Shown here piece by piece: positions 22,560-34,519 of a DNA stretch of 64,000 bases. Below the pieces are notes generated by a model, which was not told the origin of the DNA, ran no database searches, and saw only the letters and a program-made list of their open reading frames with translations. Location: contig OZ024929.1 of the NCBI GenBank assembly GCA_964017235.1, forward strand, positions 113,879,793 through 113,943,792. The letters are read 5' to 3'. How positions within the stretch are numbered: position 1 is the stretch's first letter; each line of letters opens with the position of its first letter. The position numbers and the translations under genes were made by a program. Source of the DNA: Sabellastarte sp. h YS-2021 (taxonomy: Eukaryota > Annelida > Polychaeta > Sabellida > Sabellidae).

Positions 22560-23082
22560 CAAACCAGCTAGTGCCTGTGTTAAAAACCTCGGTGTTCTCA
22601 TCAATGGGGAGCTTATATTAAATAATCACATAACTTACATCTGCATCTCCTGCTATCATTATCTGAGGAATACTCGTACAGTTCAGCCATATTTTACTGC
22701 ATCATCAGATAAAACCATTGTGTCTTCAGTTATCTCTGCAAAATTGGATTACTGTGACTCTCTCTTTGTTGACATCCCAGATTTTTTATCACAAATTTAC
22801 ATGTACAGAATGCTGCTGATAGGATTGTCCTGATTTTGAAGAAGTTGACTCTGTAACACCTTTGAAACTGCACTAGCTACCTATACCATAGCATACCTAT
22901 TCTGCCAAGCTTATCCTCCTTAGTATTTTCCACCTCATATGGTGTTCTCCGTGATGTCGACCATAGCTATGGATAAGGACAATGATTTTTGTAACTATGC
23001 TTATGATGTTGCGCCTTAGAGTCTGTCACTTCGGCAGAGATTAAGCGCTATAAAAGTTGAATTGGAATTGGAATTGGAATAA
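22560..23082 (+). pseudogene. LINE 3' fragment (CR1/L2-like reverse transcriptase C-terminus)
   Basis: One frame reads KNLGVLINGELILNNHI, then a segment with YLRNTRTVQPYF, then SSVISAKLDYCDSLFVDIP, and in a shifted frame NAADRIVLILKKL. These correspond to the NLGV.fD..l....Hi, LR.ir, SrLDYCNsL and qNaAARlv blocks near the end of CR1/L2/jockey-type ORF2. It is frameshifted. It ends in the 3' terminus GCGCTATAAAAGTTG plus ATTGGA repeats (about 23048-23080), a typical LINE microsatellite tail. Confidence 0.75.
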
Positions 23083-23400
23083 GACAGCGCATTATCAACA
23101 AACTGAACCTCATTGTGTTCAAGGCATTAAAGGGTGATGCCTCGACTACATTCAATCCTTGCTTTCTATAAACCAACTACCAAGACCACTACGTTCACGT
23201 GACAAAATGTACAAACTAAAAGATGATCGATGGAAACTGAAAACCAAGGGATACCGATCTTTTCACATTGCAGCACCTCGCTTTTGGAATGGTCTACCTG
23301 ATGACGTCCACAACATCGAACTGGATTTAAATGGCTTCAAGAAAGACTTAAAACCTTTCTATTTAAGAGTGCTTTTATCGGAGTAGCACAGTGATTAGCC
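23083..23400 (+). pseudogene. Second LINE ORF2 C-terminal fragment
   Basis: The frame at 23159-23386 contains LPRPLRSRD, then KGYRSFHIAAPRFWNGLPDD and LNGFKKDLKPFYLR. This is the C-terminal block of CR1/L2-like ORF2 (RS...GxRaFsvaaPrlWNsLP...fKk.LKt.LF). Upstream, in another frame, is KLNLIVFKALKG. It starts directly after the tail of the preceding LINE copy, so it is a separate insertion or a rearrangement. Confidence 0.7.
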
Positions 23401-23419
23401 AATCAGTGACTAGAATTGC

Positions 23420-24860
23420 ACTACATAAGAACTAATTAACTATGATTATCTTACTAAAATTCACTGTATATACTACATGTATAGGCTGCAGCCAGATTAC
23501 TGCATGATTTTCTTGAATGAGAATAAAAAATGGAAGAATATATGTCCAATGTTTGATACTACTGTTTCCAAATAATTATCATAAAAGGAAAAAAGATGGT
23601 GACATATCTCTTCAATGCTAATCTTTAAAATGTTTGAATGAAGTAGTAACATATCACATGCCTGACATCTGTGATGCATTGCTCCCAATTTATTTGCTGG
23701 GTTTTCATCAGTGTGAGTCACAAAAAAAGATCATTTCTACATTCAAAAATGCATGTGTCATTTTGTCCCAAATAGCAATTAAAAGTTAAGTATATTTATT
23801 CATATATCTTGATTTGCTCATTAATATTTATCGGTTCAACTGGGGATATAGAGATACATTTGGTGAAATATATGTGATGAGTAATTCATATTTAAACTTT
23901 GAGGTCTGTGAATGGTAACATTGGAAGTGTACTTCATTAAATATATTGGTGATCTGATACTTGATCTTTATTATTTTGCTCATTAATATTCTTGAGTTGA
24001 ATTTAGAATTCAGTTAACTTTCCATCATTTTGCAAAAAGGATCATTGGGGATCTGTTGTAATAGATCAACATATCAACAAGTATGTAATCTTTTGGAAGT
24101 GTGAAAAGACGGCCAGCGTTTCATTATTGTAGACATTAACTGTATTTCTCTGTGAAAATAATAGGCTTTGAAAATGAATTGCTATTAAAAAATCATATTA
24201 ATATAATCTTTAATATTGTCACATTATTGACTTACTATTGAAGTTTCTAATACCTTTTATTTGAATGAAATTGGTGCATTAATAACTAATAAACTTAAAA
24301 TGGTTGGCTACACCAGAAACTTAGTGTTGAAAAATAATTTGTTTTTGGCAAAGAACTTTTAATCATAATTTATAGTACTTAATCTCCAGTAAAAATTTTC
24401 TAAGTTGCAACAGTCAAGAGCAATATCCAATTTAAAAAATTGGGGAAAAAGAAAAAGGTCAACACCAAGGATATGCAGGATAAATGAAGAGACTATGGTT
24501 GATATGCTTTGTAATAGAGGTAAGACTTTGAGGTTATTTCTTGAGGATGCAGTAGAAGAGGAAGCACAACCTCAACAGCTTGACTGATTTATGAATGGAG
24601 CAAGAAATACGTGTAACCACAAGAAGTTTACTATCACCTTGACACCGCCAAATATTGTGCGGACTGGTATAAGGAGAAAGATATAAAATATGAGTCTTGG
24701 TCGCAAGCAGAGAAGCACCATGAGTTAGAAACTGTCAAACCCTTCTAAAGTCTCTAACTTGTAAAAAGCAACCCTTGCATAGATTTTGTATATGTTCAGA
24801 GAAGGAGAATCCAGATTCTTGACTGATTCATCCAGCTGGAGCAGACTACTCAAAATGTCA
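23420..24860. other. AT-rich stretch with one unrecognised small frame
   Basis: A 60-residue + frame at 24405-24587 is Arg/Lys-rich then acidic, with no recognised domain. I cannot call it a gene. The rest has no supported feature. Confidence 0.45.
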
Positions 24861-24869
24861 TCAGGAAAA

Positions 24870-25035
24870 CATGCTTTCAGTCTCTGCCATCATGATTTAG
24901 AGCCAAATAGTATAACTCAGTCTTGTCAGGATTTAACTTAAGTTTGTTGTTGGGCGTCCAGTTTTTCATATCACTGAGACAGTTGTTTAAATTTTCCGAT
25001 GCAGCTGACATTCTTTTTACTTTGTTACAATCTGT
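24870..25035 (-). pseudogene. LINE reverse transcriptase fragment
   Basis: The minus strand reads SENLNNCLSDMKNWTPNNKL followed by KLNPDKTELYYLAL. This is the L..CL..I..WM..N.LkLN.dKTE block that follows the YADD region in CR1/L2-like reverse transcriptases. There is no longer frame on either side. Confidence 0.75.
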
Positions 25036-25039
25036 AAAT

Positions 25040-27345
25040 CCTTTTGGCCAAATACAATTGCCATTTTGTTTTCCAGGATGTGATCACTTTGTATACATGT
25101 AGTTTAATTTATTACACAATGATGTTAAATAATCCAGTGGATCAATTAAGAATCTCTCTTTTAATCTGCCGAATTTCTCTAGTGTTTGATCCATAATACT
25201 TTGCCATTTAAATTGGAATATCAAGGTATTTCTACAAGTAACATACATGAGAACAATACACTTAATGATACCCTTTCAAATAAAGCTAAACTTTCTGATA
25301 TGTTTGCATTATGACCATATCAGTGGCAGTGCTATGGCTGATATCCACATGGTAAATAGAGGTGATGCAAGTAGGAGATATTTTAGATAAATCTGTTGGC
25401 CAAACTATGTCATCACATAAGGAGCATAACATTAAGACATGTACTATGGAAAAAGAGAGCACAAGAGTTATTTCCTATAAGAAGTGATGCCAAAGGCCAC
25501 GAAAACCTTATGGGGAAAGAGTGACCTTTGTTTTAATGGCAGAAAAACCAAAATGTTAGGATTGAATAAGATCGTAAAGTGGGCCCCATGTAAATGACAT
25601 GATATTTGCATTGTAAAATTTTAATAAGATCAATAAAGTGATTTCAATTACTGTCAATGTCTTAAACTTAGGGATGGCATCAATGAAACAACCAGGGGAA
25701 AAAATAATTTATAGGCACAACACAAACTGTGTGGCATTGCAGATGTTGCATATATAAAGTTAGAATATAGGATCCCCCCACAAAAAAAAAAAAAAAATAA
25801 AAATTATTTATTGTAACCAGTGATGATGTAATAAAACACTTCATATAAAAATTTACTTCTATTTACAATGGCAACTAATAGCAAGGTAATCCCAGCTTGA
25901 CAAGATGTAAAAGGTGTCTAGAGTTTATGTCCCAAAGGTTGTGATATCCCTCCAAACAAAATTACATCGTCACAGTTTTCTCAGCAGTCTGACATCACAA
26001 ACTACTCTGTTTTATAGTCGAATATACATGTATATCTCTGTATTTAAGGCAGAATCAGATACTATTTACCTCTAGCTTAAAACTGCCTGATAATGAAAGA
26101 AACAGCTTTTCTAACATCAACAAAGACACCATAATTTCATGAAAGGTAGTGCCACCACTGAGTGTGTCAAATGAATCCTCAGAAATATCTGTGTATAAGA
26201 GAATAGAGAAATACAAACACCGGGACCTTGTTCAATGTGATTACAGGTAGTTGATATTTTTTAATCTAAAATAAAATATTAGAACTGACTTTCATATCTG
26301 AAAGCCGAGGATATATTCTGTAAATTTACATTTACATTATTTTAATTTAAACCTATCACACTAAAAGTTGTTTTAATTAATTATACTATTAGTCATAGGA
26401 GCATCAACAAGATGAGAGCAATCAATTCAACTCAAAGCTTGGATACTGTGCATGAACATTGTTTCAATACATTAACAGTTTACTTATTACGTAATAAAAT
26501 TGATTTTCTCTTTGTGTAAGAACATTGGTTAGTTAATGAATAGTGCAAGGAGTGAAATGTCACTATAATGTAAATATCAACTTTAATTTTTCTCTACCAA
26601 TTAATTAATATTGGAGTTTAAATGCGTCAATTGACTGCTACTGATACCTCAGGTAAATTAAAATCATATTATAAATTCATACAATTTTCTTTTTTTTATG
26701 TTGAATTTAATAATCATTCTGTCATTATTATTATTATTACTACCATATTTCCACATTTAAAGCAAATGTGTTTATATTACATAACTATGTAACTGTAACA
26801 TGTTCAACCAACAAATGAAATACTGTGTATTTGAAACGACTTATAAGCTCATTAGGGGCTGGGCAATTAATATTAATTTATTTATAAACATGTTTTTTTG
26901 TGAATTGCATGTCACTATAATAAATAAATAAAAATAAAATAAATATTATGCAAGCTGATAATAAATTTAAGACAAACTGGTAATGAAATGATACTGGAAA
27001 AATTCACACAGCAGTTACAACTAAAACTTCTGTACAAGTTATGCTCAGGATATAAAATCCTAATACACAGCAATCTGAGACAAAACCCAACCATCTTCTA
27101 TCTGATGCTGGATAAAGATGCAATTAAAATCCTGAGTTATGAAAGATCTTTTGTGTCTGTACAAATGAATGCCAGTATTAATCATATGGAAATCTGTTCA
27201 TGTTACTTGTGTAAAAATATATTACTAAACATGATCTAGCCATCAGGTCCATAATTACCAGGGTAGTTACTATTGACAACAGGACTTAAAGGTCTTTCTG
27301 GCAAAATAATTAAACTCACGGGTATAAGCATTAGAACGTCATTCT
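25040..27345. other. AT-rich stretch, nothing recognised
   Basis: It contains a poly-A run near 25780-25797 and a TTATTATTATTATTACTA-like run near 26725. The frame at 26988-27239 is not recognisable. No gene is supported. Confidence 0.5.
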
Positions 27346-27359
27346 TAGTGAGTCTGTAT

Positions 27360-27514
27360 AGGTCTTCGGTGGCCTAGTGGTTAGCAAGTTTGGCATCTTG
27401 TCACAGGCTGTCACTACAAGGTGGGTTCAACCTCCACACGTGGCAATGCTGAGCACCTGTTTCAATAAGACCCTGGCTGTAGAACAGGACATAAAACCAT
27501 AACTTTGACGTTTC
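27360..27514 (+). mobile_element. tRNA-derived SINE, second family, with target duplication
   Basis: The A-box TGGCCTAGTGGTTAGC (27369-27385) and B-box GGGTTCAACCTCC (27423-27435) have normal spacing and form a tRNA-like head. A short body with GACCCTGGCTGTAGAACAGG and a TAAAACC end follows. Flanking direct repeats AGTGAGTCTGTAT (27347-27359) and AGTAAGTCTGTAT (27515-27527) differ at one base and support retroposition. Confidence 0.85.
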
Positions 27515-27529
27515 AGTAAGTCTGTATCC

Positions 27530-27985
27530 AACACCTATTTAACATTTTAAAAGTTAAAGTTTTACAATGTTCTTTCTTTATTTACATTTATCTCAACTGG
27601 TACATCATATGGCAATTTTCTATTAATATAAATTGAATTTGTTTATACAATTGAATCCTGTCTAAATAACTTGAAATCTTGTCTGAATAGACTGGAAATA
27701 AAAAAAAAACACTTCTACTTCACTAGGATTTTCAGATGACTTGGAACACTTTAGTAAATGAGGCCCTTGGAAAATTTAATATTTATTTCTACTCAAAAGA
27801 GAATTGACTCTTGAGAATTCCACTAAAGGTGTCCATCTTCAAAAGTCACTGGGATATTGCCATTGACTCTGTTCACAAAGAGTTCTGATGTGAGTTTTTA
27901 AGTAGAAGTAATTATATTTTACTGAATTTACACAGTGATATGTAGTGACTAGTGATTCCAGTTGAATGTTCAGAACAAAGCTTTC
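27530..27985. other. AT-rich spacer
   Basis: No supported feature was seen. Confidence 0.5.
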
Positions 27986-27991
27986 ATTATT

Positions 27992-29245
27992 GTATCCACC
28001 GGAAGCATCCGGTGGATACTTTGGTTTAGCGTTCGCTACGCCGCCGCCGCTGCCGCCGCCGCCGTCACGCGTAGAGAGATTTTCGGCGTTAACGCTCTAA
28101 GAGGAAAACAACAGCAGCTAGGTTCACCAAATTTGCAGGATATCTTCATTGGGGGGTAAGCTTCTCTGGGAAGGAAAATAGCCTCATTCTGAAAAACAAG
28201 ATGGCTGCCACGAGCATTTCTTTGAAAATAATCTACATTTTTCTACTGGCTGTTCCTCATAGGTAGAAGGTTGAATCTCTTCATAGGTGATATGTATGAC
28301 ACATATACATGTCCTCTACAACCTTGCACACATAGGAAATCATGGGCTGGGAATCTTCTGGTGTAGTCGGATTTGACCTTGGGCCCCTCCTTCGAGGTCA
28401 AACGAGGATAGCCAAACTTAAAAGTGCTTATAACTCGCTTATTATTGATCCCAGTGGTTTGGGATGGTAAACCAACATACAGGAAATCATGGGCGGGGAA
28501 TCTTCTGGCATGGTCGGATTTGATCTTGGGCCCCTCCTTCAAGGTCAAACGAGGATAGCCAAAGGTAAAAGTGCCTATAACTTGCTTATTATTGGACTTA
28601 GAGGTTTGGGATGGTAAACCAACCTATAGGAAATCATGGGCTGGGAATCTTCTGGCATGGTTGGATTTGACCTTGGGCCTCTCCTTCAAGGTCAAACGAG
28701 GACAGCCAAACTTAAAAGTGCTTATAACTCGCTTATTATTGGTCCTAGAGGTTTGGCATGGTAAACCAGCATATAGGAAATCATGGGCTGGGAATCTTCT
28801 GGTGTGGTTGGATTTGACCTTGGGTCCCTCCTTCAAGGTCAAACGAGGATAGCCAAAGGTAAAAGTGCCTATAACTCGCTTATTATTGGTCCTAGAGGTT
28901 TGGGATGGTAAACCAACATATAGGAAATCATGGGTTGGGAATCTTCTGGTGTGGTCGGATTTGACCTTGGGCCCCTCCTTGAAGGTTAAATGAGGACAGC
29001 CAAACTTAAAAGTGCTTATAACTCGCTTATTATTGGTCCTAGATGTTTGGGATGGTAAACCAACATATAAGAAATCATGGGCTGGGAATCTTCTGGTGTG
29101 GTCGCATTTGACCTTGGGCCCCTCCTTGAAGGTCAAATGAGGACAGCCAAACTTAAAAGTGCTTATAACTCGCTTATTATTGGTCCTAGAGGTTTTGGTG
29201 CATTGTCTTTATGGTGGATACAATTTGCATCGGTTTTCCGATGCG
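27992..29245. mobile_element. Minisatellite-bearing element, family D copy 2 (HINE/pearl-like)
   Basis: The 5' hairpin (27992-28019) has 12-bp perfect arms, GTATCCACCGGA and its reverse complement, around AGCA. A GCC/GCT trinucleotide tract (28039-28070) and a unique stretch with AGAGAGATTTTCGGCGTTAA follow. The tandem array at 28325-29200 comes next. The right end repeats one hairpin arm (GGTGGATAC, 29213-29221), then a perfect 7-bp hairpin GCATCGG-TTTT-CCGATGC (29227-29244). It has no protein gene. Confidence 0.75.
28325..29200. repeat. Tandem array, about 147-bp unit, about 6 copies (family D)
   Basis: ATAACTCGCTTATTATTG variants fall at about 28429, 28577, 28723, 28870, 29018 and 29165, so the unit is 146-148 bp. 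Every unit carries the inverted pair TTTGACCTTG and CAAGGTCAAA around 11 nt. Since 147 is divisible by 3, the array leaves long open frames on both strands (for example 28624-29136 minus). Those are artefacts of periodicity. Confidence 0.9.
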
Positions 29246-29524
29246 CTAGGTCTAGTTTTAATTCATTTTATTTTGTTTTAAAAAGGTAGAAACTTTTAGC
29301 TATAACTAAATTTGTAAAACGTTTGTCCTTCAATCCCTTAAAGGTTAACCATAGGTAATAGATGTCATTTTTGTGTATTTTGGGGTGTGCTGCAAAGATA
29401 TTTAATAAAATTAGCCTAACAGAAAACTTCTTTTCTCTTTTTCCTCATAAATGGTTATCAGCATAAAATTAAGAGGTGCTGTATGTGTGTGTGAGTCAGT
29501 ACTGAAATGTCTAGTTTTCTCAGC

Positions 29525-30500
29525 TGGTTTCAGAACTGAAAATCTGTGTTCATAAATTCTTTTTCTGGATTCCCTACCTGTCTCAGGGTCTCATCTATAT
29601 ATAATATATTGCATTTACTACAGGTAATGACATAGATTATATTGTTAATCTCACAGGTAATTCTCGGTTGTATGTTTACTGGTTTACAGGTGGTTTCAGT
29701 GCTGGGACAGGTGATTTGTTGCATTGGTTTGATTAAAGGGCGATACTTGCATTTGCCCAGTCTTGCACATATTTTAGGTTTATGATCTGCTTAAGTTGTT
29801 GGTTTTGGGGGTATGAAATTTTATTATTAGTGAGGATGTTCCTTAGATTTGGGAGTCTTCTCAACCCCCCTATGGGAAAATGTATCCACAGTCACTGCTG
29901 TTGCTGACCATGTTTCAGTTTTGTTTGATCATCTTTTTAATTTCTGGATTTCTAGATTGGTTTTCAAGAGCTTATTTTGAATGAAATTGGCTCTATTATT
30001 TTATTTTTTCAAGATCTTGATAGGGTATCCTCTTTTTCGGTAGTATTGTTTTAGTTTATAACTATTGAAATCCTCGTCTTTGGTACAAATCTGTCAAAGT
30101 CTAAGGTATTGTCAATATGGTCCCTTAGACCTGCATGGGTCATGATGGGACAAAGAACAATGTAGGTACAGGTGTGTGTCAGTAGGTTTCTCATATAGGG
30201 TGGTGTATAGTGTCCTGTCTGAGTCCACTTTAACTGTTGTGTCAAAAAAGTTAATGGCTTCATGACCATATTCACAGGTGAATTTAATAGTTGTGTGAAC
30301 ACTGTTCAGGTAGTCAGTGAACCTCCTGAGTTGCTCATGCAAATGGGTCCAGATCATGAATTTATCATCTATAAATCTGAGCAAGATCATTGAATTATAT
30401 TCCCAGTTATCTAAGGCTTTTGTTTCAAATCTCTCCATAAACAGTTTTGCATTGCTGTTCTCCCAACAATTTGGAGATAATGATCCTATTAAAATTAAAG
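29525..30500 (-). pseudogene. Decayed Penelope-like element (reverse transcriptase plus GIY-YIG)
   Basis: From right to left on the minus strand: NSNAKLFMERFE, matching the A.LFM..fE block; then SMILLRFIDDKFMIWTHLHE, the Penelope RT catalytic block with FIDD for the usual YIDD; then LRRFTDYLNSVHTTIKFTCE, INFFDTTV and YEKPTDTHLYL, which follow in Penelope proteins. After a broken linker, a second part (29530-29724) reads CEINNIIYVITCSKCNILYI followed by DET. That is the GIY-YIG endonuclease start with its C..C pair. Stops and frame changes make it non-functional. Penelope proteins carry this RT-then-GIY-YIG order, which supports one element. Confidence 0.8.
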
Positions 30501-30519
30501 TTCACAGAATGTAAAACTA

Positions 30520-32285
30520 GCTGTGAAAGTTTGAAAATTAAAGGGCCTATCTCATGTTTTGATGGGTCACCCCTAAGGTTATCAACATAGCTGTTATGAA
30601 ACTGAAAAGATAATTATTGCACATTTTCTAAAACTGCCCCTGTGGGAATCAGTGTAATGGTGCTCAGCCTAAATATGCTAGTGGCATGGTTGTAAATGTG
30701 TATTAATAAATATGGATCCAAATGGTAATTACTAAACATTCCCTGTTACCACCTGTACCTGTTATGCCTGTTACCATTTAATGTAAAATGTTTCTGTTTT
30801 CTGATCAAAAGTATATTACAAGATACATTTTCCAAGTGACTGCTCTTATGCCAGGACTTCTTTTCTACACAAGATTTAGGTGTAGTGATCTGTAAAAAAG
30901 TAGTTCCCCAGCCTTTGATGGGTGAGATTTAGATGCAAGGATCTGTAAAAAAATTCTTCCATGGTCTCCATGTGGAAAAAGCTACAGACAATACAGTCCG
31001 TTGGGGTTGGGCTGCTCTAGCTGATAACATGCTGGTCACATTGTGTTCACTTAATGGTGTCTTTAATACATGGTAGCTACACTTCAATGCAGACTGGCAC
31101 TTTTTGTTACCCCTCCTATGTTTATTTATACCCCCTCTAATGAAGGAGCTTTAATTCCAGACTGATTTGGTGTGTGTGATGGTGATTACATTTGGTGTCA
31201 AGGGAATAACAATTCAGTGCTTGATTTTTCTCAAGTGTTGCCGTCACCAAGAAGAAAAGAGGTTTCTCTGGATAGTTTAGTATTTTTGGTGAATGAAGAA
31301 AGTCACATGGTACTACACAGGGTCTTTAGTTAGTCCCGTTATTGTCATTTGGCTTGTTGTGATATTTTTATCCCCCCCGCCCCTGAATTAGATTTAGAAA
31401 GTAGAATTATCAGTGTGGTGACAGCTGAGCTTTAAATATGTTTGTTGCTTCATGTGTTGTTACTGAATAATTGTACTTAACTGCAGTGAGTTCAATTATC
31501 ACACTGCACAGAGCTGACAATGCATCACTGTGTTCACTGTTACAATTCATACACTGATTTCCATTGACTGAATCATGGTAACAACTTCTTAAAGAAAAGC
31601 ATTGGAAACCTGCTTTAAATGGTGTGGCAGACTCAATTTAGTGATATTATGAGCATGGCAACGAAAACAAAAGTAACAGATGATATACTGATAATGTGGG
31701 TGTGTGATTGCTATTGTGCTTGTACATATTCTGTGCAATTTTAATGGGATTTTTATCCAATAGAGAGAGGATGTTTTCCTTGGAATAGTAGCAATTTAAA
31801 TCATTGGAGTCATCAAAGCAGTTGTGGGTCATTCTCTGTAAATGTAATGTGTGGGACTGATGCATTGCTTCATGTAAGACTTGTTTGCTTTGTGGTTGTT
31901 ACAATTCCTATTACGTTTATTGTTGCAAAGATAATAGTGACAAAGAATACAGGTAGTTAACTTGAAAAATCAGTTTGCAAATAAATATTTCTGGGAAAGG
32001 AGGTGTGTTGCAAGCATTATAAAACAATCACTTTGTGTACAAGATCTGTTCACAAAAGTTTTGGTGTGTTATCTGTTCAACAGATTTTTACATAATTGTT
32101 TGCTAAATGTTGTGTTCAGTGGAAATACCACTTCCAGGGAGTAGTCATTTACCAATACTTAAGGGTGTGGACATTATTGTAAAAAGCTTTCATTTTGCTA
32201 TTTTATGAGTGTCAATATTTGAATATTGTAGATTATAAATGCTAAGAATAAGAATATATAACCAAAGCCTCAGGCCCCAAGTGTC
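30520..32285. other. No recognised gene
   Basis: AT-rich DNA with a short C run at 31373-31382. No repeat partner or coding frame was recognised. Confidence 0.5.
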
Positions 32286-32289
32286 AGAG

Positions 32290-32530
32290 TATTTATTATC
32301 TTCACCAAGGAGGTATTATTTTCAGGACTGTTTGTATATTTTTTGTTAGCAGGATTACACAAATGCTACTGGTTAGATCTTCCTGAAAAAAAAATCAAAA
32401 GTCTTGCTCCAACTTCGATCATATTAAATTTTGAGAGTGATCTGGATGACTGTCTGGATACAGGAAAAAATATTCAGGATTTTCCCATTTTACTTATTAC
32501 CATGTGTCTTGCTGGAGGTATACACTTTCC
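32290..32530 (+). repeat. Dispersed repeat family K, plus copy
   Basis: It reads TTCACCAAGGAGGTATT, GTTTGTATATTTTTTGTTAG, GCAGGATTACACAAATGCTA, CTGGTTAGATCTTCCTGAAA, TTTTGAGAGTGATCTGGATG and ATTTTCCCATTTTACTTATT. The same order appears at 56265-56560, and inverted at 40245-40475. The long frame at 32343-32732 starts inside this repeat and I reject it as a gene. Confidence 0.6.
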
Positions 32531-32769
32531 GAGTGGTCTTGTTCATATTGTTAAATTACATAAACTTGATAAAACTTCACTTTCAGGTAAATGCGAATTA
32601 GCAATCTTAATTTTAAGTGATATACAAATTATTCCTCACAGAGGGATTAGAAATGGTTGGTTGAATAGTACATTAAAATGTAAATTTGAGGCATTGTTTG
32701 GAATGATATCAAGTTTAATTTCAAAAGTATGAAGTTTTTACTGTTACCAGGATATGTGTTACATGCCAT

Positions 32770-33800
32770 ATTTTGACCCCATCTGCTGTTTAAAACGGCA
32801 GTCCGCCATTTTAAATGGCAGTCCGCTGTTTTAAACAGCAGGCCGCCGTTTTAAATGTCTCAGCCAACTAGATAACAGGAACACATACTTCACATGGTAG
32901 TATGCACTTATGACATATGTACCGACAGATTTTAATGTGTCACCCAGCGATATTTCAAGAGAAGAAGCATTCTACTGATTGATGTAATTGCAATTTATAG
33001 CCCTCCTTTTACTTGCATTGTCTTGTTTATACACAGTTGCATTTGTTTAAGGTTGTCTTTAGGAAAAAAATCACTAATCAGGTGTTTAAAGTACATTGCT
33101 GTTTGAAATTCATTCTTTTGTGAATTGTCCTGTGATTTTTACATCAAAGGGGGTAAATCTAATGAACTGATTATCTTTCCCTGTGAACTAATCACCAGAA
33201 AAAGGCATGGCTTCCACAAATTCAATCTGTCATGTTAAATCCAACCTACATATTAGACAATACATCAGAAAATAATCCTACATTTAAAGAATGGCTTTTC
33301 ACTGACCAGTCTTTTAATAACAGTGTGGAAGTCATCCCTATTCTGTTGATTTGTTAACCATTATTTAAGTGATGACTTAATTGGATTGTCCCTATTGTTA
33401 GGATATCACAAAATTATCTTTGACTGAAACAATTGACTTGGAAGTGTTAAAGCTATTTGAATACTTGTTAAGATTATATTTTTATTTTATATTATTATTA
33501 TTATATATTGATATAATTATATTGCTATATAATATTTAATTTTTTTTAAATTTATAAGCTTAAATGACAAATAATGGAAGGAAATTAAATCATTTTCATG
33601 CAACATTAAACATATATCCCACAGAAGACAAAAAATAATCCAATAGCTAACAAACAGTTATAGCTAGAAAAAGTTAAAATGGTTGGGGGCTGGAATCCAC
33701 TGTTTTAAATGGCTCAGCCATTTAGAATCATTATTTGAACCCAGTGAATATATAAATGGCAGGGTCTGTCATTTAAAACGGCTTGGGGGTCAAAACGGCA
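32770..33800. mobile_element. Foldback-like element with serial TTTTAAA palindromes
   Basis: The ends carry TTTTGACCCC (32770-32779) and the inverted GGGGGTCAAAA near 33785-33795. The left subterminal block (32783-32862) is a run of palindromic units about 21-23 nt apart: GCTGTTTAAAACGGC, GCCATTTTAAATGGC, GCTGTTTTAAACAGC, GCCGTTTTAAATG. Matching but worn units lie at 33698-33782. The centre is AT-rich with no transposase. The exact ends are uncertain. Confidence 0.5.
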
Positions 33801-33804
33801 GTGA

Positions 33805-34370
33805 ACATATGCATTAAAGTTTCTTTTAATTGTGTAAAATACCATTACCTTATCCTCACAAATGCTGTATGTTGGCGAAAGCAAAAATCCATAACCAACT
33901 CAAATATTTAAAAAGAAAAATATGCTTATTAATACTACTGTGTATGTACTACTGTCCTTAGTTCCCTCTAATACTTCATATTTTTTGTATGGCCATTGGA
34001 GAATAAACATGTACTTTGTGAACTATTTACCATTTTATTTCAGAATGGCTGAAATTTAAGAAAAGCACAGACAAACTTCTGGGTGTTGCCCTTTTTAAAC
34101 ATGGATGTATTTCTGAAGTTATTTTTACAATTGGTTTTAATTTATCGTGTGTCACATTGAGATAGTTAGATTTATAGGTTTCTGGTGAAGCATTGCTAAT
34201 CCGTAAAACACTGTCAACAACGGATCAACAAAAAGTTTTTAAGAATGTTAACTCATGATGGGAATAATGAAATTTGAAGTCACGTAAGTAAGGTCGAATG
34301 CATTATAGCACTAAGTACAAACCTGCATGCTTTACAGTTAAACAACACCAGGTAACATAGAATTGTTGCC
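33805..34370. other. AT-rich spacer
   Basis: No supported feature was seen. Confidence 0.5.
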
Positions 34371-34374
34371 TCAG

Positions 34375-34515
34375 CTAAAGAATATATGTTTCACCATGCA
34401 AGTTTGTCATCTAATCTGATTAGACAGTGTCATCTCTGTTTGGATTCAACTCCAACAAGTGGTAAAGCTGAAGGCCTGTCACAATAGGACTGTGGCTCTC
34501 AAACCTTTTTTGATA
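34375..34515 (+). mobile_element. Worn tRNA-derived SINE, second family
   Basis: TCTCTGTTTGGATTCAACTC (B-box region) followed by AACAAGTGGTAAAGCTGA, CCTGTCACAATAGGACTGTG and GCTCTCAAACC follows the order of the SINE at 27360-27514. The A-box end is too decayed to define. Confidence 0.5.
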
Positions 34516-34519
34516 CTCT

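Noticed and set aside
24405-24587. Small Arg-rich then acidic frame as a gene
   Set aside because: It is only 60 residues, with no domain, no splice context and no partner. It cannot be distinguished from chance.
28624-29136. 170-residue open frame on the minus strand
   Set aside because: It is a 49-residue repeat produced by the 147-bp tandem array. The period is a multiple of three, so frames stay open by default. There is no start, splice or domain evidence.
32343-32732. 129-residue plus-strand frame
   Set aside because: It begins inside dispersed repeat K, and the remainder shows no recognisable domain or coding-like composition.
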